64,000 nucleotides of DNA from Rhizomonospora bruguierae (GCF_018397995.1 NZ_BBQH01000014.1:1-64000), one strand, 5' to 3'. Numbered from the stretch's first letter, positions 43,528 through 52,414 are shown. Notes: generated from the letters alone by a model not told the origin. Numbers and translations: made by a program.

Positions 43528-44751
43528 TCAGGCGCCCGGCTCGTCGGGGCGAAGCCGGAGCACCAGCCCGGCGGCCAGGCGCACCTCCGGGTCGTGCAGG
43601 TCCAGGCCGGACACCTCCCCGACGCGGGTCAGGCGGTAGTGCATGGTGGTCGGGTGCACGCCGAGCGCCTTGGCCGCACCGCGCAGCGAGCAGGCCGCAT
43701 CCAGGTAGGTGCGCAGTGAGGTGACCAGGTCGCTGCCCCGGTGCTCGTCGTACGCCCGGAGCCGGTCGATGCCGGCCAGTTGGAGCCGTCCCGCCATGGT
43801 GGCGCAGACCTCGCGGACCAGCAGTTCGGCCTCGACATCGCCGAACCGGACCACCTGCTGGTCGGGCGCCGATCGCACGGCGCCGAGCGCGCGGACCGCC
43901 TCCTCCCTGAGCCGGGGCAGCGCGGACGGGCCACGGCGCGCCGTACTGACGCCGATGCGGACCCCTGCCAGCGGGCCGGAGCCGGCCAGCCGGACGATCT
44001 CGTGCCCGATGCGCAGGGCCCCGGCCTCGTCCGCGCGGGCCAGTACCAGGACGTGGCGACCGAACCACGCGGCGGCGGCCCGCTGGTGCAGCGAATCGAG
44101 GCAGAGCTCGACGTGCGCCAGCAACGACGATTGGCCGGTGCGCTCGGGCTCGTCGGGCCCGACCGCCAGCACGGCCGTCGTCCCGGTGAGCGGGAATCCC
44201 AGCTCGGCCACGGCCGCCGCGGATCCCCGGCCGTCGAGGATCGCCCGGAGCTGCCGGCCACGCCGGTCCGACTCGGCGGCGAGCGACTCGGCGTGCCGGT
44301 GCAGGGCCGGCGCGACGAGCTCGGCGGCGCGCAGCAGGGCTCGTCGCGCGTCGCGGTCGAGCCGCCGATCGGTCTCGGTCGCCCAGATCACGCCCACGTG
44401 CCGGCCGTGCTCGTGGACCCCCACGATCAGCCGCCGCCGCGCCTGCCACGGCCCGTCGCGCACCTCGACGACCTCGCGGGAGGTCACCAGGCGGGCGAGC
44501 AGGTTCGAAGCCTGTAGGTGGTCGAGCCACTCCTGCGGTATGCGACGACCCAGGATGGCCTCCGTCCGGCCCCGGTCGGCCTCGCCCAGGTACGCCGAGT
44601 AGGCGAGGACCCGAAAGCCGGCGTCCTCGATGATCACCGGGCCGCCGACGCCCGCGGCGACCTGGTCTGCGATCGCGAAGAGATCGTTGGCGAACCCCGC
44701 GGGCGCGGGATCGGCGCGATCGGTGCCTTCGGGCTGCTGCCGCATCGGCAT
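43528..44751 (-). CDS. PucR/CdaR-family transcriptional regulator
   Basis: A 407-residue regulator. The N-terminal ligand region contains VIIEDAGFRVLAYSAYLGEA. The centre resembles the CdaR GGDEF-like domain (AVLAVGPDEPER, LLAHVELCLDSLHQ). The C-terminal PucR HTH contains LDAACSLRGAAKALGVHPTT, continuing into MHYRLTRVGEVSG. The ATG at 44751 follows AAGGAGCAGG; a second ATG is at 44745. It is divergent from the cyclase/SDR pair and convergent with the LVIVD gene, and probably governs one or both. Confidence 0.87.
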   Translation of the reverse strand: MPMRQQPEGTDRADPAPAGFANDLFAIADQVAAGVGGPVIIEDAGFRVLAYSAYLGEADRGRTEAILGRRIPQEWLDHLQASNLLARLVTSREVVEVRDGPWQARRRLIVGVHEHGRHVGVIWATETDRRLDRDARRALLRAAELVAPALHRHAESLAAESDRRGRQLRAILDGRGSAAAVAELGFPLTGTTAVLAVGPDEPERTGQSSLLAHVELCLDSLHQRAAAAWFGRHVLVLARADEAGALRIGHEIVRLAGSGPLAGVRIGVSTARRGPSALPRLREEAVRALGAVRSAPDQQVVRFGDVEAELLVREVCATMAGRLQLAGIDRLRAYDEHRGSDLVTSLRTYLDAACSLRGAAKALGVHPTTMHYRLTRVGEVSGLDLHDPEVRLAAGLVLRLRPDEPGA

Positions 44752-44869
44752 CCTGCTCCTTGCTCTGACGGAGGCGATTCCGATGCTCGTCGGATGCATG
44801 TCCGTGCCCGCCAGCCTAGCGTCAGCACGGTACCCGGGCGGTCCGGGTGGGTGGCGGCAGGAGTGCGAA

Positions 44870-45565
44870 ATGAAGTTGGTCGACCTATCGCAGGACATCT
44901 ACGAGGGCATGCAGGTCTACCCGGGACACCTGAAGACCGTGGTGTTCGACCATGCCACCCACGCCGAGACGGCGCCGCGGTTCGAGGGCGGCTTCTCCTT
45001 CCAGACCAAGGGCTTCATGATCAACGACAACGGCCCCACGCACGTCGACTCCTTCTCCCACCTGGATCCCGACCCCTCGGCCCAGACGATCGACCAGATG
45101 CCGCTCGCGCTGTTCTACGGCCCGGCGGTCTGCCTCGACGTCTCCGCCGTGCCGGCCAGGCAGGACATCACCGCGGCGCACCTCGACGCCGCCGAGGCCG
45201 CGGCGCGGGTCGCCGTGGAGCCGGGCGACATCCTGCTGCTCCACACCGGCACCCACGGTCGCTACGCCGGCGACCCCCGCTACCTGACCGACTTTCCGGG
45301 ACTGGGCGAGTCCGCCAGCGACTGGATCCACGAACGCGGCGTGAAGACGTTCGGCGTGGACAGCCCCACGCCGGACAACCCCGCGAGCAAGACCTACCCG
45401 TGTCACATGATGTGCCGAGAGCACCGCATCACCCACTACGAGAACCTGGCGAACCTCGACCAGCTGATCGGCCGGCGGTTCACCTTCGTCGGCTTTCCCT
45501 TGAAGGTGATCGGCGCGCACGGCGGCCCCACCCGTGCGGTGGCTCTCCTGGACGAGACCCCGTGA
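44870..45565 (+). CDS. Cyclase-family (kynurenine formamidase-like) hydrolase
   Basis: A 231-residue metal-dependent hydrolase. The family metal motif HxGTHxDxPxH appears as NGPTHVDSFSH (residues about 54-64): the first His is not obvious, but THVD and the final His remain. Further conserved blocks are GDILLLHTGTH, FGVDSPTPDNP and FVGFPLKVIGAHGGPTRAVA. The family hydrolyses formamides, lactones and cyclic amides. The ATG at 44870 follows CAGGAG. It is translationally coupled to the SDR gene (GTGA overlap). Confidence 0.83.
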   Translation: MKLVDLSQDIYEGMQVYPGHLKTVVFDHATHAETAPRFEGGFSFQTKGFMINDNGPTHVDSFSHLDPDPSAQTIDQMPLALFYGPAVCLDVSAVPARQDITAAHLDAAEAAARVAVEPGDILLLHTGTHGRYAGDPRYLTDFPGLGESASDWIHERGVKTFGVDSPTPDNPASKTYPCHMMCREHRITHYENLANLDQLIGRRFTFVGFPLKVIGAHGGPTRAVALLDETP

Positions 45566-46350
45566 CCCCGCTGTCCACCCACGACCGGATCGCCGGTCGC
45601 ACCGCGATGGTGACCGGAGCCGGCAACGGTCTCGGCCGACGCATCGCCCTGGCCCTGGTCGAGCGCGGCGCCCGCGTCATCGCCGCCGGGCGCGACGAGG
45701 GCAAGCTGAGCAGGCTCGCGGACGAGGCGGCCGACCTGGCGGGGTCGATTCGCGTCGCCACGGTCGACGTGGCCGACCCCGCCGCGGTGGCGAGCGTGAC
45801 GGCGGAGGTGGCCGACGAGGAGATCTCCATCCTGGTCAACAACGCCGGTGTGGCCGGCCCGGTCGCGCCGCTGACGGACATCCGCGCCGACGAGTGGGAC
45901 GAGGTGTTCCACGTCAACGTGCGCGGCACGTTCCTCATGTGCCGGGCGGTCCTACCGGGCATGATCGAGCGGCGGCGGGGGGACATCATCAACATCGCGT
46001 CGGTGACGGGCAAGCGCCCGCTCGCCCGGCGCACCCCGTACGCCGCTTCCAAGCTCGCCGTGATCGGCCTGACGACGACGTTGGCCCTGGAGGTGGGGCC
46101 CTTGGGGATCACGGTGAACTCGCTTTCGCCCGGACCGGTCGCCGGGCCGCGCATGGTGCGCAACTTCACGCTCGAAGCGCAGCGCACGGGCACGAGCTAT
46201 GCGGAGGCCGAGCGGGCGTACGTCTCCCGTGCCGCGCTGCACCGCATGCTGACGGAGGACGAGGTCGCCCACGCGGTCGTCGCCATGCTGCACATGCCCG
46301 GCCTGACCGCCGCCGACATCGATCTATCGGCGGGCATGGTCGGTCGCTGA
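45562..46350 (+). CDS. Short-chain dehydrogenase/reductase
   Basis: A 262-residue SDR with cofactor motif TGAGNGLGRR (residues about 18-27), NNAGVAG, catalytic Ser in NIASVTGKR and YAASKLAV. An Arg after beta-2 (VIAAGRDEGK) suggests NADP. The GTG at 45562 overlaps the cyclase stop. Its last 27 bases overlap the 3' end of the convergent HIBADH-like gene. Confidence 0.9.
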   Translation: MTPLSTHDRIAGRTAMVTGAGNGLGRRIALALVERGARVIAAGRDEGKLSRLADEAADLAGSIRVATVDVADPAAVASVTAEVADEEISILVNNAGVAGPVAPLTDIRADEWDEVFHVNVRGTFLMCRAVLPGMIERRRGDIINIASVTGKRPLARRTPYAASKLAVIGLTTTLALEVGPLGITVNSLSPGPVAGPRMVRNFTLEAQRTGTSYAEAERAYVSRAALHRMLTEDEVAHAVVAMLHMPGLTAADIDLSAGMVGR

Positions 46351-47283
46351 GCCCGCGTCGTCGGGTGGCGGGCAGAGCCTCAGCAGCGTCGCGAACACCG
46401 CCGCGCTGTCCAGGTCGTCCGGCTCGAGCGACGAGGTGGCCCGGTACAGCGTCGACGTGACGTCGAGCAGGGGGGTGGGGCTGTGCTGACCGCGGGCGAA
46501 CGCCTCGATGAGTTCGAGGTCCTTGGCCATGGTGCGCAGCGTGGCCGTGGCCGGCCGGAAGCGGCGCTCGGCCATCAGCGGGCCGCGTGCGCGCAACATG
46601 CGGGAGCCGCCGGCGCCGTCGGCTACCGCGTCGATGACCAGCCTCGGGTCGAGGCCCGCCCGCTCCGCGAGCAGGACGGCCTCGGCGGCCGCGGCGTTGT
46701 GCACGGCGACCAGAAGGTTCGCGATGAGCTTGACGGCGGTGCCGTTGCCGAACGCCCCCACGTCCACGACCCGGCGCACGACGCCCGTCAGGACCGAGGT
46801 GGCCACCGCCTTGGCGTCCCGGTCGTCCCCGCTGAGGAACGCCACGAGATCGCCCTCCCGCGCCTGCGCGCCGGTCCCGCTGAGCGGGCAGTCGAGCAGA
46901 TACACCCCCCGCGCCGCGCACGTCGCGCGAGCGGCGCGCTTGACCTCGGGGGACAGCGTGCTGGTCTCGACGACGACGTGCCGCTCGGCAGCCGTGGCAA
47001 GCAACCCCGCGGGACCGGTGAGGGCGGCCAGGAGCGCCTCATCCGAGGGGAGGGACGTGATCGTCAGCGAACAGCGCGCACCGACCTCGCGCGCCGCGCC
47101 GGCACCCGACCCGCCGCGCTGCGCATGCTCGGCCATGCGGTCTTCGCTCACGTCGTACCCGACCACCTCGTGACCGCGAGCGATGAGGTGCTGGGCGAGC
47201 GCTGATCCCATGATCCCCAGGCCCACCAGCCCGACGGGACGGCGGCCACCTGCGGTGGCGGAGAGTCCGGCCATGACGATCAT
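46324..47283 (-). CDS. 3-hydroxyisobutyrate dehydrogenase-like oxidoreductase
   Basis: A 319-residue beta-hydroxyacid dehydrogenase. The N-terminal Rossmann motif is VGLVGLGIMGSALAQHLIAR, and the substrate-binding loop is DCPLSGTGAQAREGDL, a variant of the usual D-P-V-S-G-G. The catalytic Lys is in GNGTAVKLIANLL. The start could be 47283 or the ATG at 47274; neither has a good ribosome site. It is convergent with the SDR gene and divergent from the luciferase-like monooxygenase gene, implying control from the shared 140-base promoter region. Confidence 0.87.
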   Translation of the reverse strand: MIVMAGLSATAGGRRPVGLVGLGIMGSALAQHLIARGHEVVGYDVSEDRMAEHAQRGGSGAGAAREVGARCSLTITSLPSDEALLAALTGPAGLLATAAERHVVVETSTLSPEVKRAARATCAARGVYLLDCPLSGTGAQAREGDLVAFLSGDDRDAKAVATSVLTGVVRRVVDVGAFGNGTAVKLIANLLVAVHNAAAAEAVLLAERAGLDPRLVIDAVADGAGGSRMLRARGPLMAERRFRPATATLRTMAKDLELIEAFARGQHSPTPLLDVTSTLYRATSSLEPDDLDSAAVFATLLRLCPPPDDAGSATDHARR

Positions 47284-47320
47284 TCAAGCCGTCGTCGCCC
47301 GGCCGCGCATTGGCGGTTGC

Positions 47321-47327
47321 CGTGAGT
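47321..47327 (-). promoter_or_regulatory. ACTCACG motif in a divergent promoter region
   Basis: CGTGAGT on the plus strand, read as CCGTACTCACGG on the minus strand with flanks. It matches the CCGG-ACTCACG element at 52301-52311 and related sites at 35339-35355 and 52355-52367. Candidate binding site of one of the island's regulators. Confidence 0.3.
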
Positions 47328-47423
47328 ACGGGGCGGCGAATTCGGCGTCACCGCCAGTGCACCGGCACGTCGCGCCGGGGTTGACTGGCGCGGCCGCTAC
47401 GACGACCACGAAGGGTAGAAGCG

Positions 47424-48545
47424 ATGAGGCTTGGCTACTTTTCCATGCCGCTCCATCCGAAGGGGAGGCCGTGGCACGAGACGTTGGCCGAGGACCGCGA
47501 AGCCGTGATCGAGGCCGACCGGTTGGGCTTCCACGACGCCTTCATCGGTGAGCACCTCACCGACGAGCACGAGAACATCACCAACAGCCTGCTCTTCCTG
47601 GCGACGCTGATCTCCGAGACGACGAACATCCGGCTCGCCACGGGGACCACCAACCTGTCGCAGCAGCACCCCGTCCTGGTCGCGGCGAACTCGGCGATGT
47701 TCGACCACCTGAGCGGGGGGCGCTTCATCCTCGGCGTGAGCCCCGGCGCGCTCGCGTCCGACGCCGAGGCGCTCGGGATCCTCGACCAGGACCGGAACGC
47801 CCTCTTCGCCGACGCCATCGATATCGTCACGCGGATCTGGGCCGCGGACCCGCCCTACGACCTCACCTCCCCGAGCGGCCGGTTCGTGGTGAGCACGGCG
47901 CAGACGCTGGACCGGCAGCTCGGCGTCGGCGTGCTCCCCAAGCCCTACCAGCAGCCCCGACCGGAGATCGTCGGCACCGTTGTGGCGCCGTTCTCCAAGG
48001 GTGTGATCGCGATGGGCCGGGCCGACTTCCACCCGCTGTCGGCGAACTTCCTCCTGCCCAAGTGGGTCGCGTCGCACTGGCCCAACTACGTCCAGGGGCG
48101 CCGGGAGGCGGGGGCGGTGGCCGACCCCCGGGATTGGCGGATCGCGCGGACCGTGTTCGTGGCCGACGACGAGCCCACGGCCCGCGCGTACGCGTTCGAG
48201 CGGGAGGACAGCCCCTACCGGTTCTACTATGCACAGATGCTGACCAAGATGTCGCGCCTGGGCCGGCTCGACCTGTTCAAGCACTCGCGAGACGAGCCCG
48301 ACAGCGAGGTGACGCTCGACCGGGTGCTCGCGGATCTGGTCATCGCCGGCACACCCGAGTCCGTGGCGGAGCAGCTGGCTACCTTCCGGGACACGGTGGG
48401 GGAGTTCGGTGAGCTGGTCTACGCCGGCCTCGACTGGGTGGAGCCGGAGCTGGCCAAGCGTTCGATGGAGCTGATGGCGACGCAGGTGATCCCGGCGCTG
48501 GGGGAGTCCGCCCCCGCCGCGCCGGGGGCAGGCCATCCTTCATGA
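47424..48545 (+). CDS. Luciferase-like (LLM) flavin-dependent monooxygenase
   Basis: A 373-residue bacterial-luciferase-fold enzyme that uses reduced FMN. The N-terminus MRLGYFSMPLHPKGRPW and FIGEHLTDEHENI resemble the limonene-monooxygenase subgroup. LSGGRFILGVSPGALASDAE is the family core. It needs FMNH2 from a reductase; the fused flavin reductase at 52415-53563 is a candidate. The ATG at 47424 follows AAGGGTAGAAG. The three following genes are coupled by ATGA and TGATG overlaps, suggesting oxidation followed by ring opening or hydrolysis. Confidence 0.87.
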   Translation: MRLGYFSMPLHPKGRPWHETLAEDREAVIEADRLGFHDAFIGEHLTDEHENITNSLLFLATLISETTNIRLATGTTNLSQQHPVLVAANSAMFDHLSGGRFILGVSPGALASDAEALGILDQDRNALFADAIDIVTRIWAADPPYDLTSPSGRFVVSTAQTLDRQLGVGVLPKPYQQPRPEIVGTVVAPFSKGVIAMGRADFHPLSANFLLPKWVASHWPNYVQGRREAGAVADPRDWRIARTVFVADDEPTARAYAFEREDSPYRFYYAQMLTKMSRLGRLDLFKHSRDEPDSEVTLDRVLADLVIAGTPESVAEQLATFRDTVGEFGELVYAGLDWVEPELAKRSMELMATQVIPALGESAPAAPGAGHPS

Positions 48546-49111
48546 GCCTGACGAGTGGGCCGGACCGGATGCCCATGCCCCCCGTGGACCAGCTCACAGA
48601 GCGGGCCAGGGCCGCGATCGAAGCCGTGCGCAGCGGCCCGCGCGGTGCGCTGCTCGCGTGCTTCGTTCCGTTCGTGCACACGCCCGAGGTGCTCACCCTG
48701 GTGCAGACGCTCGGTGCGCAGCTGCGTTACCGGGGAGGCCTGCGTGGGGACCTGCGGGAGCTGGTCATCCTCGTCGTCTCGCAGGTGTGGCACCAGGACT
48801 TCGAGTGGGTCGTGCATCAGCCGATCGCCGTGGCCGAGGGGCTTGCGCTCGATGTCGTCGACGACGTGGCCCACGGCCGGCGCCCGTCCACAGACGACCA
48901 GGCGGTCCTCGCCCTGTGGGACCTGGCCACGGAGCTCCAACACCGGCGGGGGGTCTCCGACGCGGTGTACGACCGCGCGGCGTCGCTGTTCAGCAACGCG
49001 GAGCTGGCCGAGGTGTTCGCCCTGATCGGCTACTACACCACCCTGGCCCTGACCATGAACGCCGTGCGTACGCCGGTGCCACCGGGCCCCCGCCTGCCGG
49101 AGGAGAAGTGA
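48542..49111 (+). CDS. Carboxymuconolactone decarboxylase-like protein lacking the Cys pair
   Basis: A 189-residue AhpD/CMD-fold helical protein. LRGDLRELVILVVSQVWHQD, then FEWVVHQPIA, aligns with the EL-x-IL...W...E...H core. The C-x-x-C redox pair of AhpD proteins is absent, so peroxidase activity is unlikely and a decarboxylase or binding role is more plausible. It starts with an ATG overlapping the monooxygenase stop (ATGA) and shares one base with the hydrolase start. Confidence 0.78.
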   Translation: MSLTSGPDRMPMPPVDQLTERARAAIEAVRSGPRGALLACFVPFVHTPEVLTLVQTLGAQLRYRGGLRGDLRELVILVVSQVWHQDFEWVVHQPIAVAEGLALDVVDDVAHGRRPSTDDQAVLALWDLATELQHRRGVSDAVYDRAASLFSNAELAEVFALIGYYTTLALTMNAVRTPVPPGPRLPEEK

Positions 49112-49845
49112 TGCCGGGCTCGAACCGCGTGGTCCTCCTGCACCCGTTGGGTGCCGATTCGTCGTTCTGGAAGCCCGTCGTCCGGCTGCTCTCCGAGCAC
49201 CGTGAGGTCGTCGTCCTCGACCTGCTGGGGCACGGCGGGGCCGAGCGGCCGCCCCCGGGGGCACGGATCGAGCAGTTCGCGGACGACGTTGTCCGGCGGG
49301 TCGAGGGGTTGGGCGTCGTCGACCTGGTCGGGGTGTCACTGGGCGGGCTGGTCGCGCAGGTGGTCGCCCTGCGGGAGGGGCATCGGGTCGGACGACTCGT
49401 GCTCGTCGACACGGTGGCGACCTACCCCGAGGAGCTGCGGCAGGGCTGGCGTGACAGGGCCGCCACGGCCCGGCGTACCGGACTCGCGCCGTTGGCGGCG
49501 GCGATGGAGACCATGTGGTTCTCGCCGGCCTTTCGCGCCGCGCACCCGGAAGAGGTCAGCCGGGCGCGGGAGGTTCTGTTGGCCATGGACCCGGAGTCGT
49601 ACGCGCGCACGTGCGAGGCGCTTGAGGTGGCCGATACCCGGCAGGGCGTCCCTCGCCTGGGCCACCCGACCCTGGTGGTGTGCGGGTCGCAGGACGGGCC
49701 GGCGTTCGTCGCCGCGGCGAGCTGGCTCGCCGATCAGATCCCCGGCGCCCGCATCCGGTGGCTGGCCGACGCCAGGCACGCGGCGGTCCTCGAGCAGCCC
49801 GTGGAGTTCACGGCCGCCCTGACCGACTTCCTGGCAGCGGCGTGA
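49111..49845 (+). CDS. Alpha/beta hydrolase (enol-lactonase-like)
   Basis: A 244-residue hydrolase. The oxyanion loop LLHPLGADSSFW is followed by nucleophile elbow GVSLGG (Ser near residue 76). The acid is probably in VVCGSQDGP, and the His is in ADARHAAVLEQP. It resembles 3-oxoadipate enol-lactonase-type enzymes, a natural partner for a CMD protein in aromatic catabolism, although the true substrate is unknown. AGGAG lies just upstream. Its last 38 bases overlap the convergent PucR gene. Confidence 0.85.
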   Translation: MPGSNRVVLLHPLGADSSFWKPVVRLLSEHREVVVLDLLGHGGAERPPPGARIEQFADDVVRRVEGLGVVDLVGVSLGGLVAQVVALREGHRVGRLVLVDTVATYPEELRQGWRDRAATARRTGLAPLAAAMETMWFSPAFRAAHPEEVSRAREVLLAMDPESYARTCEALEVADTRQGVPRLGHPTLVVCGSQDGPAFVAAASWLADQIPGARIRWLADARHAAVLEQPVEFTAALTDFLAAA

Positions 49846-51184
49846 CTCCGGCGGGCTGGGCGTTGAGCAGCCGAAACATGCGCAGCGCCACCTGAAGCTC
49901 GGTACGGCGCTCGGGCAGGGGCCGGCCGAGGATCTCCTCGGCGCGTTGCAGCCTGTTTCGGATGGTGTGCTCGTGCAGTCCCAGGTGCTCCGCCGTCGCG
50001 ACGTGGCTGCCGAGCCGGAAGGACGCTTCGAGCGTGTCGCGCAGCTTCTGCGCCTCGCTGGTGTCCGCCGCCAGGTCGCCCAGCTCGGCCAGCACGAAGT
50101 TGTGCGCCATCTCGTGGTCCTGGAGCACCAGGGCCTCCAGGCCCACGTCGGCGTACCGCACCACCGCCGGGGCGCCGTGCGGGTCACTGTGCAGCCAGGC
50201 CGCGCGGACCTCGTCGGTCTGGACGGCCTGCTCGAAGCAGCGCCGGAAGCCCTCGGGGCCCCGCTGCGGCTGGCTGATGGCGGCGAGCACGCCGAGCCGG
50301 TGCAGGACGTTGTCGAGGCGCGCGGCGATCGCCGGCCGCCAGGACTCGACCCGGCTGATCCACAGCATCGAGCTGGACAGCGACAGCGGGTAGGCAAGGG
50401 TCCCGTGCGCCCCGGTCGCCTGCCGGATCCCGCCGGCGATCCGCGTCGCCAGCGCTTCGGAGACCTCCGGCAGCAGCACGGCCACGTGATGGTGCTCCAA
50501 CGGGTAGTCGAGGACCGCCAAATCCGCCGGGCTCAGCTGCGCGCTGTCGTCCTCCAGCAGCGTCTTGACGAGGCTGTGCCGGATGTGTACCCGAGACTGG
50601 CTGAGCGCGTCGGACTCGCGGGTGTGGATGTCCGCGACCTGGGAGGCCACGTGGTCCTGGTAATGCAGCACGGTCTCGGTGAGCGCGTGTAGGGCGCTCA
50701 GCGCGGCGTCGAGGGGGAGCTGGGTGGTGACGAGGTGCTGCCGCAGCGCGTCGCTCCACGCCTCCCACTGGGTGTAGAAGGCCACCCGGTAGGAGCGTTG
50801 CAGGAGGCGCTGCGGGATCCGCAGCATCGCCTGCACGTGCGCGAAGCGGTGGACGTCATCGAGCTGGAGTTCGTCCATCGTCACCCGACCGGTGATCACG
50901 TCGCGCAGCCCGGTGACGTTCTGGTTGATGCTCGCCCGCAGGCTCTGGAGGAAGTCGGAGTCGTGGACGTGGGCGGAGAAGATGAGATCCCGGCAGCGCT
51001 GGAAGACGTACTCGGCCAGGCCGGCCGTGTCGAGCGCCTCGGCCGTGGCCTGAACCACCTCGGGGATGTCGACGGCTGCCCGGGGTGACCCGAGGGGGTG
51101 CGGCGCGGCGGCATCCGCGGCCGGGTTGCGATGTCCGGCGGCGATCCCCTTGATCGGCCGTACCAGCGCTGGACCCTCTCTCAC
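49808..51184 (-). CDS. PucR/CdaR-family transcriptional regulator
   Basis: A 458-residue regulator. The long helical N-terminal region contains DIPEVVQATAEALDTAGLAE. The middle domain carries LLPEVSEALATRIAGGIRQA, and the C-terminal HTH is SHVATAEHLGLHEHTIRNRL, followed by QRAEEILGRPL. The GTG at 51184 is the tentative start; the frame stays open to 51250. It lies downstream of, and on the same strand as, the Gfo/Idh gene with a 43-base gap, and overlaps the hydrolase 3' end on the opposite strand. Confidence 0.85.
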   Translation of the reverse strand: MREGPALVRPIKGIAAGHRNPAADAAAPHPLGSPRAAVDIPEVVQATAEALDTAGLAEYVFQRCRDLIFSAHVHDSDFLQSLRASINQNVTGLRDVITGRVTMDELQLDDVHRFAHVQAMLRIPQRLLQRSYRVAFYTQWEAWSDALRQHLVTTQLPLDAALSALHALTETVLHYQDHVASQVADIHTRESDALSQSRVHIRHSLVKTLLEDDSAQLSPADLAVLDYPLEHHHVAVLLPEVSEALATRIAGGIRQATGAHGTLAYPLSLSSSMLWISRVESWRPAIAARLDNVLHRLGVLAAISQPQRGPEGFRRCFEQAVQTDEVRAAWLHSDPHGAPAVVRYADVGLEALVLQDHEMAHNFVLAELGDLAADTSEAQKLRDTLEASFRLGSHVATAEHLGLHEHTIRNRLQRAEEILGRPLPERRTELQVALRMFRLLNAQPAGVTPLPGSRSGRP

Positions 51185-51227
51185 ATGCGCGAGCGTAACG
51201 TCAGACCGTTTACCGCGGTAGTCACGC

Positions 51228-52223
51228 TCAGTAATTGATCGGCTCAACACGGTGACTCCTCACTGAGCGCGTGATGGCCTCGAACGCCGCCGCGGTGGCC
51301 AGCATCTCGTGGGCCGCAACGGGGTAGGGGGCCGTTCCGCGGACCGCCGCGGCGAACGCCTCCACGTTCGAACGGACCGCGGGGTGCGGCGGATGCTTCG
51401 TCGTCGCGGGCGCACTCCCGTCGAGCGCGACCGTCATGTCCCAGCCCTGCGGGTCCTCGGGATGTTCGCGGTCCCGGATCTCGGCCCATCCCCGCGACCC
51501 GATGACGCACACGCGGCCCAGGAACGGCGTCGTCAGGCAGGCCGTGATCAGGGCCGTCCGCCCACCATCGAAGCCCAGGTGGATGGTGAGCGTGTCACCG
51601 TTGGCGAAGCCGGTGGCCCGATTGGACAGGGTGGCCAGGACCTGACAGGGCCGACCGAGCACCGCCACGGCAAGGTCCACGAGATGGATACCCGTGGCGG
51701 AGAGGGGGCCGACCGGAGCCGCCTCGGCCGAAAGACGCCAGTTGTCGCGCGGCAGCGCGAGGAACTTGTTCTGGCTGAAGTTGCCCTCGAACACCAGCGG
51801 TTGGCCGATCGCCCGCGCCGCGCACAGGTCCCTCAGGCGCATCACGGGGGGCTCGAAGCGGCGCTCGTGTCCGACACCGAGCACCACCCCCGCCTCCTGG
51901 CACGCCGTGACGGCCCGGCTGGCCTCCGCACGCGTCGTCGCCAGCGGCTTCTCGCAGAAGACGTGCCGGCCCGCCGCGGCGGAGGCGATGATCTGCGCCG
52001 CGTGCACGGCGTGCGGGCTGCACAGCACGACCGCTTCCACGCTGGCGTCCCGAAGCGCCGCACCGAGGTCGCTGCTCACCGGGACGCCCAGGGCGGCCGC
52101 GGCGGCCCGGCCCGCCGGCGTCGGGTCCACGCCGAGTACGACCCGCACGGAGTCGCTGGCCCGCAGATCGGCAACCATCTTGCGACCCCACCAGCCCAGT
52201 CCGATCACGGCCACGTTCAGCAT
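51228..52223 (-). CDS. Gfo/Idh/MocA-family oxidoreductase
   Basis: A 331-residue NAD(P)-dependent dehydrogenase of the glucose-fructose oxidoreductase/inositol dehydrogenase family. The Rossmann motif is VIGLGWWGRKM (residues 5-15), and the catalytic-loop Lys is in VFCEKPLATT. Substrate-domain Asp/His are in GIHLVDLAVAVLG. Such enzymes oxidise or dehydrate sugars and cyclitols, consistent with the ribose-type importer in the island. It is divergent from the flavin reductase-FCD gene across a 191-base region. Confidence 0.9.
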   Translation of the reverse strand: MLNVAVIGLGWWGRKMVADLRASDSVRVVLGVDPTPAGRAAAAALGVPVSSDLGAALRDASVEAVVLCSPHAVHAAQIIASAAAGRHVFCEKPLATTRAEASRAVTACQEAGVVLGVGHERRFEPPVMRLRDLCAARAIGQPLVFEGNFSQNKFLALPRDNWRLSAEAAPVGPLSATGIHLVDLAVAVLGRPCQVLATLSNRATGFANGDTLTIHLGFDGGRTALITACLTTPFLGRVCVIGSRGWAEIRDREHPEDPQGWDMTVALDGSAPATTKHPPHPAVRSNVEAFAAAVRGTAPYPVAAHEMLATAAAFEAITRSVRSHRVEPINY

Positions 52224-52300
52224 GGCTCCGAGTTAAGCGGCCGGTTGCACCCAAGTGAGTGCCGTGCCGCGTGAATTCGGGCCGGCATGTTGTGCGTTTA

Positions 52301-52373
52301 CGTGAGTCCGGCGGTAACGGCCGGATCCCGCATCACGGGCAGCGCCACCGTTTCGTCCGGAAACTCACGCCGG
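52301..52373. promoter_or_regulatory. Two ACTCACG elements and an inverted repeat
   Basis: CGTGAGTCCGG (52301-52311) and CCGGAAACTCACG (52355-52367) are inversely oriented copies of a CCGG/ACTCACG element. GTCCGG (52353-52358) and CCGGAC (52368-52373) form an inverted repeat around the second copy. They lie between the divergent Gfo/Idh and flavin reductase-FCD genes, so autoregulation by the FCD domain is a reasonable guess. Confidence 0.4.
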
Positions 52374-52414
52374 ACGCTAGTGAACCCGTGCGGCGCACCG
52401 GCTTGAATGGACGC

